A DNA stretch of 64,000 bases from Pyrinomonadaceae bacterium (GTDB lineage: Bacteria; Acidobacteriota; Blastocatellia; Pyrinomonadales; Pyrinomonadaceae), in contig JACVRN010000005.1 in NCBI GenBank assembly GCA_014534425.1, forward strand, positions 1 to 64,000. Direction: 5' to 3'. The first letter of the stretch is position 1. Each line of letters starts with the position of its first letter. The translations under genes and the position numbers were made by a program. The notes under the pieces were generated by a model. It was not told where the DNA came from and ran no database searches. It saw only the letters and a list, made by a program, of their open reading frames with translations. This document shows positions 49,223 to 57,725 of this stretch, piece after piece.

Positions 49223-50680
49223 TCACCGCAGCGCTTTGATTATCTCGTCGGCTGCGCGAGAGCCGGAGCGTATGCAGTCCGGGATGCCTGCCCCGTGGTA
49301 GGCGTTACCAATCAGTTGCAGTGTGCCGAGGGCGTAGACTCTCTGCTTGATGCGCGCGACTCTTTCAAGATGTCCTATCATGTACTGCGCCATAGAGCGC
49401 GGCCATTTCTCTACAACGGAAAAGAGGGGCGGCTTTTCGATTCCCAGGAGCGCGCGTAAATCTTCAAGCACGCGGCGCGTCATCTCTTCTTCATCGAGCG
49501 CGAACATTTCGGGCTGCAACGCTCCGCCGACGAAGGCGCGCAGGACTGCGTGGCCTTCGGGAGCGCGCCCCTTGAACTTGACGCTCGTAAACGTGCAGGC
49601 CAGGACTGTGCGCCGCTCAGCGAAAGGCACCACGAAGCCGAAGCCGTCCAGGGGATGCGGAATGTCCGCGCGCCGCCAGCCGAAGTTAATCGTGGCCGTA
49701 GACGCATAGGGAATCGCTTCCAACTCGGAAGCAAGCTGCGAATCAACCTCGCTGAGAAGCGCTCCGGCAGCATAAGCCGGAAGCGCAACGCAGACGGCAT
49801 CGGCGCGAATCTCTTCCTCGCCCGCTACCTTAACGTGCCACTCTCTCTTCTCTTTGTCGAAGCGGATTGCTTCAACATGCGTGTTGAGTCGTATAACTCC
49901 GGCGGGCAGCCGCGCGGCCAGAGTGTCCGAGAGAAGCTGCATCCCTTCATCGAAAGAGAGGAAGAGGCTGTAGCGTGCGCCGCTTGTGCCCCGCGACTCT
50001 TCGCGCGTCAGCTTGCGACGGTTGTTCCACATAGCCCAGATGAGGCTGCGATGCTTGCGCTCCATCTCAAGAAAGCGCGGCATGGTAGCCTTCAAACTCA
50101 GCTTCTCAGGGTCGGCAGTGTAGATGCCGCCGACCATTGGCTGCGCCATGCGCTCAAGCGCTTCGCGCCCGAAGCGGCGGCGAACAAACTCCGCCAGGCT
50201 CTCGTCCGATGAGCCGTTCCCGCCAACGGCGCGGCGCGGCAGAAAAAGCTCAAGAGCCATACGAGCCTTTCCCTGCCAACTGAAAATCCCCGAAGTGACG
50301 AAGGGCCAGAGACGCGACGGCGCTAAAAGCTGAAAGCCTTCGGGGACTGGAAGCAGTCGGCCCGCGCGGACTATGAAGCTGCGCCGGTGCTCGCTGTTGG
50401 TTTGAATCAATCGCTCTACAAGACCTATGCGGCGGGCTAGTTCAAGCACCTCCGGCTTTTCCGAGATGAAAGAGTCCGGTCCCGTCTCAAGCAGAAAGCC
50501 GTCCCGTTTGCGCGTGCGAATCGTTCCTCCAACCTGAGACAAGCGCTCAAGCAGCAGAACTTCCAGAGCCATAGCGGAATCTTCCGCCCCGCGCTCAATC
50601 AAACGGTGCGCCGCCGCGAGGCCACTGATTCCGCCGCCTATGATGACTACGCGCCGAGACTTTTTCACTTCGCTTTGCAT
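49223..50680 (-). CDS. hemY: Protoporphyrinogen/coproporphyrinogen oxidase, HemY/HemG type
   Basis: 485 residues. FAD dinucleotide motif VVIIGGGISGLAAAHRLIERG at 11-31, with TIRTRKRDGFLLETGPDSF and the C-terminal GNAYHGAGIPDCIRSGSRAADEI. It oxidises protoporphyrinogen IX (or coproporphyrinogen III in the CPD route); HemH being a ferrochelatase does not decide which. The basic N terminus and length match bacterial HemY. It ends the minus-strand cluster hemE-hemH-epimerase-hemY, with a 15-base gap from the epimerase gene, suggesting one operon. The convergent end faces the spermidine synthase gene across copy C of the palindrome. Confidence 0.93.
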   Translation of the reverse strand: MQSEVKKSRRVVIIGGGISGLAAAHRLIERGAEDSAMALEVLLLERLSQVGGTIRTRKRDGFLLETGPDSFISEKPEVLELARRIGLVERLIQTNSEHRRSFIVRAGRLLPVPEGFQLLAPSRLWPFVTSGIFSWQGKARMALELFLPRRAVGGNGSSDESLAEFVRRRFGREALERMAQPMVGGIYTADPEKLSLKATMPRFLEMERKHRSLIWAMWNNRRKLTREESRGTSGARYSLFLSFDEGMQLLSDTLAARLPAGVIRLNTHVEAIRFDKEKREWHVKVAGEEEIRADAVCVALPAYAAGALLSEVDSQLASELEAIPYASTATINFGWRRADIPHPLDGFGFVVPFAERRTVLACTFTSVKFKGRAPEGHAVLRAFVGGALQPEMFALDEEEMTRRVLEDLRALLGIEKPPLFSVVEKWPRSMAQYMIGHLERVARIKQRVYALGTLQLIGNAYHGAGIPDCIRSGSRAADEIIKALR

Positions 50681-50695
50681 CTGAGAACTTCCGTT

Positions 50696-51733
50696 TTAAT
50701 GGCCCGCGCCGTGCCAGGCTTCAAGCAGCCGCCGCTCCTTTTCAGCATCCAAGCCCGCTATGCGCTCTCGTTCTTGAGGGCGCTTTGAATCCCATCGAAG
50801 AGTATCGAGAATAGTCTCGGCCAGGCTGCGAAATTTCAGACCCGCGCGCAGAGCTTTGTCGCAGTTGGTAGCTTGAAATCCCGCGCGCTCATATCGCCTG
50901 GGTATCCAGAGCGGCATCTCTCCCCAGGGCTGCACGTCATGCTCAATCAGAAAATCGTCGCTCACCCAGGTAAAAGAAGCGTCGCTCGCGGTCGCCGCGC
51001 GGCACTCTTCGAGCAGCGCTTTCATAGTCAACCTGTAATCCGGCCCCGTGACGTTAAAGGTGCCTGTCTCTCCGACCTCCAGCATGTGCATAATCCACTC
51101 GGCCACGTCCCTGACATCTATTAATTGCTTTGGGCGGTCAGGCTCGCCCGGCGCAAGGACTTCACCGCCGCGCGCCACACGCGTGGGCCAGTAGGTGAAG
51201 CGGTCGCTGTAATCATGCGGGCCGACGATGAGACCCGCGCGAACGTTTATGGCGCGGCCCTGCATGACTCGCTCCGCCTCTTCTTCGCAGAGCGCCTTGA
51301 GGCCGCCGTAAGCTTCGCGGTAGTTGACGGCTATGACGGGGCCGGTTGGAATTATCTCTTCAGCTTCCTTCAACTGCTCGGCTGTGATTCGATTAACCGG
51401 AGTCGATTCGTCAACCGCAGCCTCTTCCGAATCGGAATAGACGGAGAGGCTTGAGATGAAGACGTAGCGATTAACAGAATCCTTCAGAGCTTCAGCCGAA
51501 GCCCGCACGTCGCGCGGCACGTAACCGCATGTGTCAATCACAGCATCCCACTTGCGGCCACGAAGCGCCGACAAATCATTGCGACGGTCGCCGCGCAGCC
51601 GCTCTACCTCAGGGAAGATGTCCGCGTTATGACGGCCACGATTGAAGAGCGTCACCGTATGATTGCCTTGAAGGGCAGTCTCCACCAATTGACGCCCAAG
51701 AAAAACCGTCCCGCCTAGAATCAAGATGTTCAA
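50696..51733 (-). CDS. NAD-dependent epimerase/dehydratase inside the heme cluster
   Basis: 345 residues from a TTG at 51733 that follows GGGAGCGCGTCAGC. The N-terminal NILILGGTVFLGRQLVETAL is the Rossmann glycine motif of the extended SDR family; ISSLSVYSD and VNYREAYGGLKALCEEEAERVM (YxxxK) are present, and the C terminus is EERL-type. The longer frame to 51814 overlaps hemH and lacks a site. It lies between hemH (30-base gap) and hemY (15-base gap), so cotranscribed with them. Its substrate is unknown; plant/cyanobacterial homologs include RNA-binding CSP41-type proteins, which have this layout. Confidence 0.85.
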   Translation of the reverse strand: MNILILGGTVFLGRQLVETALQGNHTVTLFNRGRHNADIFPEVERLRGDRRNDLSALRGRKWDAVIDTCGYVPRDVRASAEALKDSVNRYVFISSLSVYSDSEEAAVDESTPVNRITAEQLKEAEEIIPTGPVIAVNYREAYGGLKALCEEEAERVMQGRAINVRAGLIVGPHDYSDRFTYWPTRVARGGEVLAPGEPDRPKQLIDVRDVAEWIMHMLEVGETGTFNVTGPDYRLTMKALLEECRAATASDASFTWVSDDFLIEHDVQPWGEMPLWIPRRYERAGFQATNCDKALRAGLKFRSLAETILDTLRWDSKRPQERERIAGLDAEKERRLLEAWHGAGH

Positions 51734-51762
51734 GCTGACGCGCTCCCTTCTTATGATTTCGG

Positions 51763-52782
51763 TTATGCCGGTCTCATCTGTCCCGGAAGACAGCAATCGG
51801 ACGGGTAGCCGCAACTCTTAATTCCGCGCGTGCCCAGAAAGCGCGGCGTGATGGCGGAATCCATGCGCTCAAGGATAAGCTCTCGAATCATGCTGATGAA
51901 AGCCGCGTGCGTGCCTGCGGTCGCGGCCCTCACCATGTTGATGCCGAGTTCCGCCGCCCGAGCTTGAGCCTCCGTATCAAGGTCGTAAAGCACCTCCATG
52001 TGGTCGGAGATGAAGCCTACGGGCGAGACTATAACGTCACGCGCTCCCGCTTCCTTTAACTCTCTCAAGTAATCGCAGATGTCAGGCTCAAGCCAGGGTT
52101 GCGTGGGCGGGCCACTGCGGCTCTGAAAGACCAGCCGCCACTTTTCATGACCGACCGCTTCCGCCACCAACCCGGACGCTTCGAGAAGCTGCGCTTCGTA
52201 ATCGCAATTTTCGGCCATAGCTTTAGGGATGCTGTGCGCGGTGAATGCAAGATAAGCCTCTGGCCTTCGCTCCACAGGAATTTTCTCTAAGCCCGCGCGG
52301 GCGTGCTCGGCGTTCGCTTCTATGAAACCCGGATGATTGTAGAAGGCGCGCAGCTTCTCTATCACGGGCGCGCCCGCTCCAACTCCTTCACGCGCCCGCT
52401 CTATGTTTTCAAGATACTGGCGACAACTCGAATAAGAACTATACGCGGAAGTGGCGAAGCAGAGCGCACGCCGGATTCCATCTTCGGCCATCTGGCGCAC
52501 GGTGTCCGCCAGAAGGGGATGCCAGTTGCGGTTGCCCCAGTAGATTGGAAGACGCGGGCCACGCTCATCAAGCTCCTTCTTGAGCGCGGCGATGAGAGCG
52601 CGGTTCTGCGCGTTGATGGGGCTTACGCCCCCGAACAACTCGTAATGATGCGCGACCTCTTGCATGCGCTCGCGCGGGACGTTCCTGCCGCGCAGCACAT
52701 TTTCAAGAAACGGCATCACCTCTTCCATCCCCTCCGGCCCGCCGAAAGAGAGGATTAAAATGGCATCGAATGATGGATTCAT
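51763..52782 (-). CDS. hemH: Ferrochelatase
   Basis: 339 residues. AILILSFGGPEGMEEVMPFLENVLRGRN at the N terminus, HHYELFGGVSPINAQNRALIAAL, IYWGNRNWHPLLADTV, SAHS-type TAHSIPKAM (the metal-site His) and the VSPVGFISDHMEVLYDLDTEA (His/Glu pair) are visible. It inserts ferrous iron into protoporphyrin IX (or iron into coproporphyrin III). Residues 323-333 read CGYPSDCC, a Cys triad near the C terminus that may ligate a [2Fe-2S] cluster. The gene is in the hemE-hemH-hemY cluster. The start is preceded by CAAGGAA. Confidence 0.94.
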   Translation of the reverse strand: MNPSFDAILILSFGGPEGMEEVMPFLENVLRGRNVPRERMQEVAHHYELFGGVSPINAQNRALIAALKKELDERGPRLPIYWGNRNWHPLLADTVRQMAEDGIRRALCFATSAYSSYSSCRQYLENIERAREGVGAGAPVIEKLRAFYNHPGFIEANAEHARAGLEKIPVERRPEAYLAFTAHSIPKAMAENCDYEAQLLEASGLVAEAVGHEKWRLVFQSRSGPPTQPWLEPDICDYLRELKEAGARDVIVSPVGFISDHMEVLYDLDTEAQARAAELGINMVRAATAGTHAAFISMIRELILERMDSAITPRFLGTRGIKSCGYPSDCCLPGQMRPA

Positions 52783-52797
52783 CTCAAGGAAAATTCA

Positions 52798-52862
52798 AAC
52801 AAGATGGACAGGATAAAAGCAAAGACAATCTTTCTCTTTTTATCCTGTCTATCCTGTTAATT
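52798..52862. repeat. Intergenic palindrome, ACAGGAT-word family (copy D)
   Basis: Left arm AACAAGATGGACAGGATAAA (52798-52817) and right arm TTTATCCTGTCTATCCTGTT (52839-52858), two mismatches. It lies between the start of hemH and the end of hemE on the minus strand, inside the presumed operon. Confidence 0.9.
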
Positions 52863-52867
52863 TCTTT

Positions 52868-53920
52868 CTATCTTTGACTCAGTTCATGTACGGCTTCTAC
52901 AAGCGCGACAACATTATCAACAGGCGTCTCCGGCAGAATGCCGTGGCCCAGGTTGAAGATGTGGCCGGGGCGGCCCCGCGCCTGCTCCAGAATTCGCTTG
53001 GCCTGACGGCGCACGAAGTCCGCATCTGCGAAGAGGCTTATGGGGTCAAGGTTTCCCATGATGGCGACATCTCCCAGCTTTTCCCATTCCTCGTCCAACT
53101 CTACGCGCCAGTCCAGGCCGATAACGTCTCCGCCCGCTTCCTTCATCAATTGCAGGAGCGTGGCCGTGCCTGTGCCGAAATGTATGACGGGAACGTTGGG
53201 CTTTATGTTCTGTATAACCTCGCGCGTGTGCGGGAGAACGTACTGGCGGTAGTCTGCGGGGCTGAGGCATCCGACCCAGGAGTCGAAGATTTGGACGGCC
53301 TGCGCGCCCGCTTCAATCTGCGCGTTGAGGTATTTGGAAAGCGCGCGAGCAATCAGTGACATCATCTCGTGCCACGCGCTCGCGTCCAGGTACATCATGC
53401 GCTTGGTGCGTACGTAGTTTTTTGAGCCGCCGCCTTCGGTCATGTAAGAGGCCAGCGTGAAGGGAGCGCCGCTAAAGCCTATGAGCGGGATGTTTGAAGG
53501 CAAGCTCCGCCGCGTAAGTCTAATCGCCTCCATGACAAAGTCCAGGGCATCCACGCTCTCGACTTCGCGCAGGCGCTCAACGTCCCTGCCCTCGCGCACG
53601 GGGTTGTGTATGACGGGGCCTTCGCCTTTGGTGAACTCAAGACTGATGCCCATTGGCTCAAGTATGAGCAGTATGTCCGCGAAGATGATGGCGGCGTCAA
53701 CGTTCAGGCGCTCTTGCGCGTAGACCGTAACTTCCGAGGCCACCTCCGGCTTCTTGCACATCTCCAGAAAGGTGTGGCGCGCTCGCACCTCCCTGTATTC
53801 CTTCATGTAGCGCCCGGCCTGCCGCATCAACCAGACGGGCGTGTAGGGCACAGGCTCGCGGCGGCAGGCGCGCATGAAAGGGCTGTCCTGGAGCGGGTCT
53901 CTCTCCAATTTCTGACTCAA
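52868..53920 (-). CDS. hemE: Uroporphyrinogen decarboxylase
   Basis: 350 residues from TTG 53920, with AGGAGA seven bases ahead; the ATG 33 codons earlier would make a non-homologous extension. [21 protein letters not shown] is the UroD signature, with [17 protein letters not shown] and [18 protein letters not shown] also matching. It decarboxylates uroporphyrinogen III to coproporphyrinogen III. It heads the hemE-hemH-epimerase-hemY cluster on the minus strand and is divergent from the ECF sigma gene; 186 bases separate the two starts, including the ECF-type promoter on the other strand. Confidence 0.95.
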   Translation of the reverse strand: MSQKLERDPLQDSPFMRACRREPVPYTPVWLMRQAGRYMKEYREVRARHTFLEMCKKPEVASEVTVYAQERLNVDAAIIFADILLILEPMGISLEFTKGEGPVIHNPVREGRDVERLREVESVDALDFVMEAIRLTRRSLPSNIPLIGFSGAPFTLASYMTEGGGSKNYVRTKRMMYLDASAWHEMMSLIARALSKYLNAQIEAGAQAVQIFDSWVGCLSPADYRQYVLPHTREVIQNIKPNVPVIHFGTGTATLLQLMKEAGGDVIGLDWRVELDEEWEKLGDVAIMGNLDPISLFADADFVRRQAKRILEQARGRPGHIFNLGHGILPETPVDNVVALVEAVHELSQR

Positions 53921-54005
53921 AAAGATGTCTCCTAGTCTCTTTTTGCCCTTCAGACTACAATAGGAGAGGCAGAAAGCGCGAGCGCCCGTGCGCCCGGATT
54001 TTCGC

Positions 54006-54041
54006 AAAATAGTTGTCACAAACCCTTGCTGTGCGGTGTTT
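54006..54041 (+). promoter_or_regulatory. Candidate ECF sigma promoter, copy 1 (sigma gene)
   Basis: AAAATA-N-TTGTCACAAA-N10-GCGGTGTTT (TTGTCACAAA 54013-54022, GCGGTGTTT 54033-54041), identical in spacing to the motif at 56685-56720. It lies about 60 bases ahead of the sigma factor start, consistent with autoregulation. Confidence 0.7.
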
Positions 54042-54100
54042 ATGCTATGGAAGCGGCGGAAAGCGCACGGTTTTCGGCCTCAAGCTGAAAGAAGAGAAGG

Positions 54101-54670
54101 ATGAGCGAACGAGCTAGAGCCTTGTTAGACTCTGTGCCCAATGAAGTGGAGACGGCGACCGCCGCGCTGGGCTTCGATGAAGCCTTCACGCTGCATCACC
54201 GCGCAGTCTTTCGCACCGCCCGCGCTCTGGTGCGCGACACGGGGCTGGCCGAAGACGTGACGCAGGAGGTTTTCCTGAGGCTCTATAAGAACATGGACTC
54301 TACACCGAAGGACGAGCTTTTGAGAGCTTGGCTGCTGCGCGTGACCATGAACGTAGCGCGCAACACCCTGCGAGGCCAGGGACGAGCCAGCGCCCGCGAA
54401 GAGGAGTACGCCAAGCAGGCGGCAGAAGACGGAGCCTTCATGGCGGAGCCTGAGCTTGATTTCGAGCGCCGCACGCAGATTGAAGAGGCGCGCCGCGCCC
54501 TTGAAAAGATTAAAGAGCCTATGCGTAGTTGCCTGCTACTGAAACAGCAGGGGCTTTCCTACCGCGAGATAGCCGAGACGCTTCAGATTAACGAAGCGAA
54601 CGTAGGCAGCCTGATTGCGCGAGGCCGCAAGGAATTCGTAAGGGTGTACGGCAAGATAGGAGGACACTGA
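54101..54670 (+). CDS. RNA polymerase ECF sigma factor
   Basis: 189 residues. Region 2 is LHHRAVFRTARALVRDTGLAEDVTQEVFLRLYKNM, region 4 is RSCLLLKQQGLSYREIAETLQINEANVGSLIARGRKEF, joined by a linker without a region 3 or 1.1; this is the ECF (group 4) layout. It recruits core RNA polymerase to specific promoters. The start follows GAAGAGAAGG. The stop overlaps the anti-sigma start (TGATG), so the two are coupled, the usual sigma/anti-sigma arrangement. A promoter motif 60 bases upstream is repeated ahead of a DUF4097 gene. Confidence 0.95.
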   Translation: MSERARALLDSVPNEVETATAALGFDEAFTLHHRAVFRTARALVRDTGLAEDVTQEVFLRLYKNMDSTPKDELLRAWLLRVTMNVARNTLRGQGRASAREEEYAKQAAEDGAFMAEPELDFERRTQIEEARRALEKIKEPMRSCLLLKQQGLSYREIAETLQINEANVGSLIARGRKEFVRVYGKIGGH

Positions 54671-55596
54671 TGAGAGAGTTTTGTCTGACAGAAGAGGTCA
54701 TACAGCAGTTCGTAGACGGCGAACTCTCGAAAGAGCAATCGGAGAGCGTGGCGTCGCACTTGGCGGCGTGCGACAAATGCGCTGGGCTTCTGGACGAAGT
54801 GGAGCAGGAGAACGCGCTCCTCTCGGAAGCCTTCGCGCCGGAGATGAGCCTTCCTGTTCCGACCGCGATGTTACGCGAAAGATTGGACGCGGCGATTGCG
54901 GAACTCGCGCCCGCTCACAGTAGCAGCGCTCAGACTGAGTCCGCAGGCTCTCGCGTGCGCGACTGGTTCGCGTCTCTCTTCGGCTCCTTCTCTTTCACAC
55001 CGCAGCAGGCTTTCGGCTTTGCCAGCCTGGCCGTCGTCCTGGCCTTCGCAGCCATCTTCGTCGTCATACAGTTGAGACAGGGAAGAGGAACAGCGCCGAC
55101 CGTTGCCGTCAACACTGGCAGGGAGCAAACAGCCAAACCGTCAACTTCGCCCGAAGAGATTAAAGGAGCCGAGCCTGCGTTTACTCCTCCCGCTCCTGCT
55201 TCAACCCCTGAAGGCGTCGCTGATTACAGGCCGAACGCGCGCAGGGCATCTGCGAAGAAGACAAACAGAGCGGTCAACATCATTGACACGCCCGACAAGA
55301 TTAAGCCTGCTCCTGTGGAGACGAAGCTTTTGCCGGGCGAGCAAGGGTATCTGGAAGCGATTGCTTCTCTGACGACTGCCATCGAAGCGAACAAGGATGA
55401 CGTGTTGAAGCCTGCGGTGCGTGCCGATTACGAGCGCAATCTGGCGATTGTTGACGGGGCCATTGCGACCACACGCCAGCAGGCGAAACGAAACCCGTCC
55501 GACCGCGACGCAGTGGAATTCATGTACACGGCTTATCAGAACAAGATAGACCTTTTGAGCGCCGTGGCGGATCAGACGCGCATAGCCTCGCGCTAG
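54670..55596 (+). CDS. Anti-sigma factor with zinc-finger (ZAS-like) domain and one membrane segment
   Basis: 308 residues. The N terminus has the H-x3-C-x2-C motif ASHLAACDKCAGLL (about 30-43), the zinc-binding anti-sigma domain. One membrane segment lies at about 116-137 (FGFASLAVVLAFAAIFVVIQL). The C-terminal periplasmic region is Pro/Thr/Ala-rich then helical (LEAIASLTTAIEANKDDVLKPAVRADYERNL). It probably holds the ECF factor inactive at the membrane until a signal releases it. The four-base overlap with the sigma gene couples them. The periplasmic sensor has no recognised domain. Confidence 0.9.
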   Translation: MREFCLTEEVIQQFVDGELSKEQSESVASHLAACDKCAGLLDEVEQENALLSEAFAPEMSLPVPTAMLRERLDAAIAELAPAHSSSAQTESAGSRVRDWFASLFGSFSFTPQQAFGFASLAVVLAFAAIFVVIQLRQGRGTAPTVAVNTGREQTAKPSTSPEEIKGAEPAFTPPAPASTPEGVADYRPNARRASAKKTNRAVNIIDTPDKIKPAPVETKLLPGEQGYLEAIASLTTAIEANKDDVLKPAVRADYERNLAIVDGAIATTRQQAKRNPSDRDAVEFMYTAYQNKIDLLSAVADQTRIASR

Positions 55597-55626
55597 AAGA
55601 TTGGAACGAACCGAAAGTAATCAGAG

Positions 55627-56616
55627 ATGAAACGAAAAGCTTTACTCATAATCATAGCGCTGGCCGCGCTCACTTTAAGCGCCACAGCCGCCTTCGCCCA
55701 GAAGGAGAAGGACAAGGAGAAGTTCAAGGATAAGAACTTTGAGCCGGGCGTGCAGATGGAGCGCGCCATCCCCGCCGCGCAGAACGTGGCCGTCTCCGTC
55801 TGCCTGACTTCCGGCAACATACTGGTTCACGGCTGGGACAGGCCGGAAGTAAAGGTCACCGCAACGAGCGTACGCCAGCTTGAGCTTCAGGGCGGCGGCC
55901 TGAATCCTTCGCAGCGCGTGGACGTGATGGCTTCCAACCGCGCCGAGAACGCGCCCGGAGAGCCTTTGCTCTCGGAGTGTCGCGCCATAACAGACATGGA
56001 GATAAACGTCCCGCGCGGCGCGACCGTTGACATAAAGCTCCGCACCGGCGACATACAAATTTCGGATGTGGCCGAGGCGCGCATCAAGAATTTAAGCGGC
56101 GACATCACTCTCTCTAATATAACGAGGGCCGTGGAGGCTTCGACCATCAACGGCGACCTTGAGTTGACGAACTCTGCGGGGCGCGTGCGGCTGGCGAACG
56201 TAAGCGGAGACATTGACGCCACCAACATTCGCGCCGTAGAGGCGGGCGACGACTTCAGCGTCACTACCACTAGCGGCGACATAGACCTAGTCAACGTGGC
56301 CCAGGCGCGTCTTAACGCCAACTCTACCTCAGGCATGATTACCTTAACGGGAGAGCTTGCGCGGCGCGGCAACTATGACTTCAATACTTTTTCGGGCGAC
56401 GTGGTCTTGAACCTTCCGCAAACTTCGGCCTTCCGCATTAGCGCCAAGACGCCGCAAGGGACTATCGCCACGGATTTCGCCATCAAATCCACGAGCGATG
56501 CGGATTCGCAGAGCCTTTTACAGGAGGGGCGGCTGAGCGGCGCTTACGGCTCCGGCGATTGGGCGAGCCTCAACATCAACAGCTTCTCCGGCACGGTGCG
56601 CCTGCAAAAGCGTTAA
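55627..56616 (+). CDS. DUF4097 beta-repeat secreted protein 1
   Basis: 329 residues, 30 bases after the anti-sigma stop, so probably in the sigma operon. MKRKALLIIIALAALTLSATAAFAQ is a signal peptide. A charged linker (KEKDKEKFKDKNFEPG) is followed by a DUF4097 domain: about ten repeats of SGDI/NGDL strands such as IKLRTGDIQISDV, IKNLSGDITLSNI, STINGDLELTNS, RLANVSGDIDATN, TTTSGDIDLVN. These form a right-handed beta-helix-like surface. The family is secreted and often lies near anti-sigma systems; roles in adhesion or sensing are suspected. First of three paralogs here. Confidence 0.88.
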   Translation: MKRKALLIIIALAALTLSATAAFAQKEKDKEKFKDKNFEPGVQMERAIPAAQNVAVSVCLTSGNILVHGWDRPEVKVTATSVRQLELQGGGLNPSQRVDVMASNRAENAPGEPLLSECRAITDMEINVPRGATVDIKLRTGDIQISDVAEARIKNLSGDITLSNITRAVEASTINGDLELTNSAGRVRLANVSGDIDATNIRAVEAGDDFSVTTTSGDIDLVNVAQARLNANSTSGMITLTGELARRGNYDFNTFSGDVVLNLPQTSAFRISAKTPQGTIATDFAIKSTSDADSQSLLQEGRLSGAYGSGDWASLNINSFSGTVRLQKR

Positions 56617-56684
56617 GCCTCAAGGCGCGGCGCACCTGTCAAAGCTCTCTTTTTTGCTCCCTTTTTCCTCTTAATCGTCCTCGG

Positions 56685-56720
56685 AAAATATTTGTCACAA
56701 AAGGTATGGGCGCGGTGTTT
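56685..56720 (+). promoter_or_regulatory. Candidate ECF sigma promoter, copy 2
   Basis: AAAATA-N-TTGTCACAAA-N10-GCGGTGTTT: TTGTCACAAA 56692-56701, GCGGTGTTT 56712-56720. Same elements and same spacing as copy 1 at 54006, while the ten spacer bases differ. It precedes DUF4097 gene 2 by 40 bases. Confidence 0.7.
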
Positions 56721-56759
56721 TCCTTTTTAGAGAGACTAAACGAAAGGCAGCCGTCAAAG

Positions 56760-57695
56760 ATGAGATACAAACTATTAGTAGCTTCGTTCCTGGTTTTAAC
56801 CGCATTCGCCGCCGCGCATCGTGGCTTCAGCCATTTTCACAAGGGCGCGGCTTTGACAAACCACTGGGCTATGGCCGCCCTCTTCTGGAACAACGTGCTC
56901 GACGCGACCGAGACGGCAAACGCCAGCAACACTGCCGCCGCTACGGATTCGCAGGAGGAGTTTCGCTGGCAGGGACGCGTTCAGCCCGGGCAGACCTTTG
57001 AGATTAAGGGCGTCAACGGCAACGTTCGCGCCGAAGGCTACGGTGGAAGTCAGGTTGAAGTCGTCGCCAGCAAAAAGGGGAATCGCAGCGACCCGAAGGA
57101 AGTCGAGATACGAGTGGTAGAGCATGCTGGCGGCGTGACCATCTGCGCCGTCTATCCTTCGGACGACTCGTCGCGCCCGAACGATTGCCAGCCAGGACGT
57201 GGCGGGCACATGAACGTTCGCAACAACGATGTCTCTGTTGACTTCACCGTCAAGGTTCCTGCGGGCGTGCGCTTCTCTGGCCGCACGGTCAACGGAGAGG
57301 TGGAAGCCGAGCGCATTGGAAGCGATGTCGAAGCCAGCACAGTCAACGGCTCCATCAACGTCTCCGCCGCAGGCATCACGCAGGCCAACACGGTGAACGG
57401 CTCTATCAAAGCTTCAATGGGAGCGGCCAACTGGGCCAACGAACTGAAATTCAACACGGTCAACGGCAGCATCATTCTGGAGTTCCCGTCCAGCCTGAGC
57501 GCGGACGTTCGCGCCGAGACCTTAAACGGCGATGTCACCTCCGATTTTCCTATGAACGTTCAGAGCACGGAGGAAGTGCGGCCCGGTCGCCCGAAGCGCA
57601 TCTCCGCGACAATCGGCGGCGGCGGGCGCGCCCTAACGCTCAAGACCATCAACGGCGACATACGCATCAAGCGCGGCGCGCGTCTGGACTTTTAA
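56760..57695 (+). CDS. DUF4097 beta-repeat secreted protein 2
   Basis: 311 residues from ATG 56760; an in-frame ATG at 56706 falls inside the promoter and is rejected. The N terminus MRYKLLVASFLVLTAFAAAH is a signal peptide. The DUF4097 part starts about 60 residues in: VNGNVRAEGYGGSQVEVVASK, then strand repeats RTVNGEVEAERIGSDVEAST, VNGSINVSAAG, NTVNGSIIL, TLNGDVTSDF and ending LTLKTINGDIRI. A conserved-looking Cys pair near CAVYPSDDSSRPNDCQ could form a disulfide. It shares its design with genes 1 and 3. The promoter at 56685 would drive genes 2 and 3. Confidence 0.87.
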   Translation: MRYKLLVASFLVLTAFAAAHRGFSHFHKGAALTNHWAMAALFWNNVLDATETANASNTAAATDSQEEFRWQGRVQPGQTFEIKGVNGNVRAEGYGGSQVEVVASKKGNRSDPKEVEIRVVEHAGGVTICAVYPSDDSSRPNDCQPGRGGHMNVRNNDVSVDFTVKVPAGVRFSGRTVNGEVEAERIGSDVEASTVNGSINVSAAGITQANTVNGSIKASMGAANWANELKFNTVNGSIILEFPSSLSADVRAETLNGDVTSDFPMNVQSTEEVRPGRPKRISATIGGGGRALTLKTINGDIRIKRGARLDF

Positions 57696-57725
57696 AAGAG
57701 AGTGATTCTGGAAAGGAATAGAGCT

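Noticed and set aside
11206-52862. A CRISPR array from the dispersed palindromes
   Set aside because: Repeats are single intergenic hairpins kilobases apart, with no regular spacers and no cas genes.
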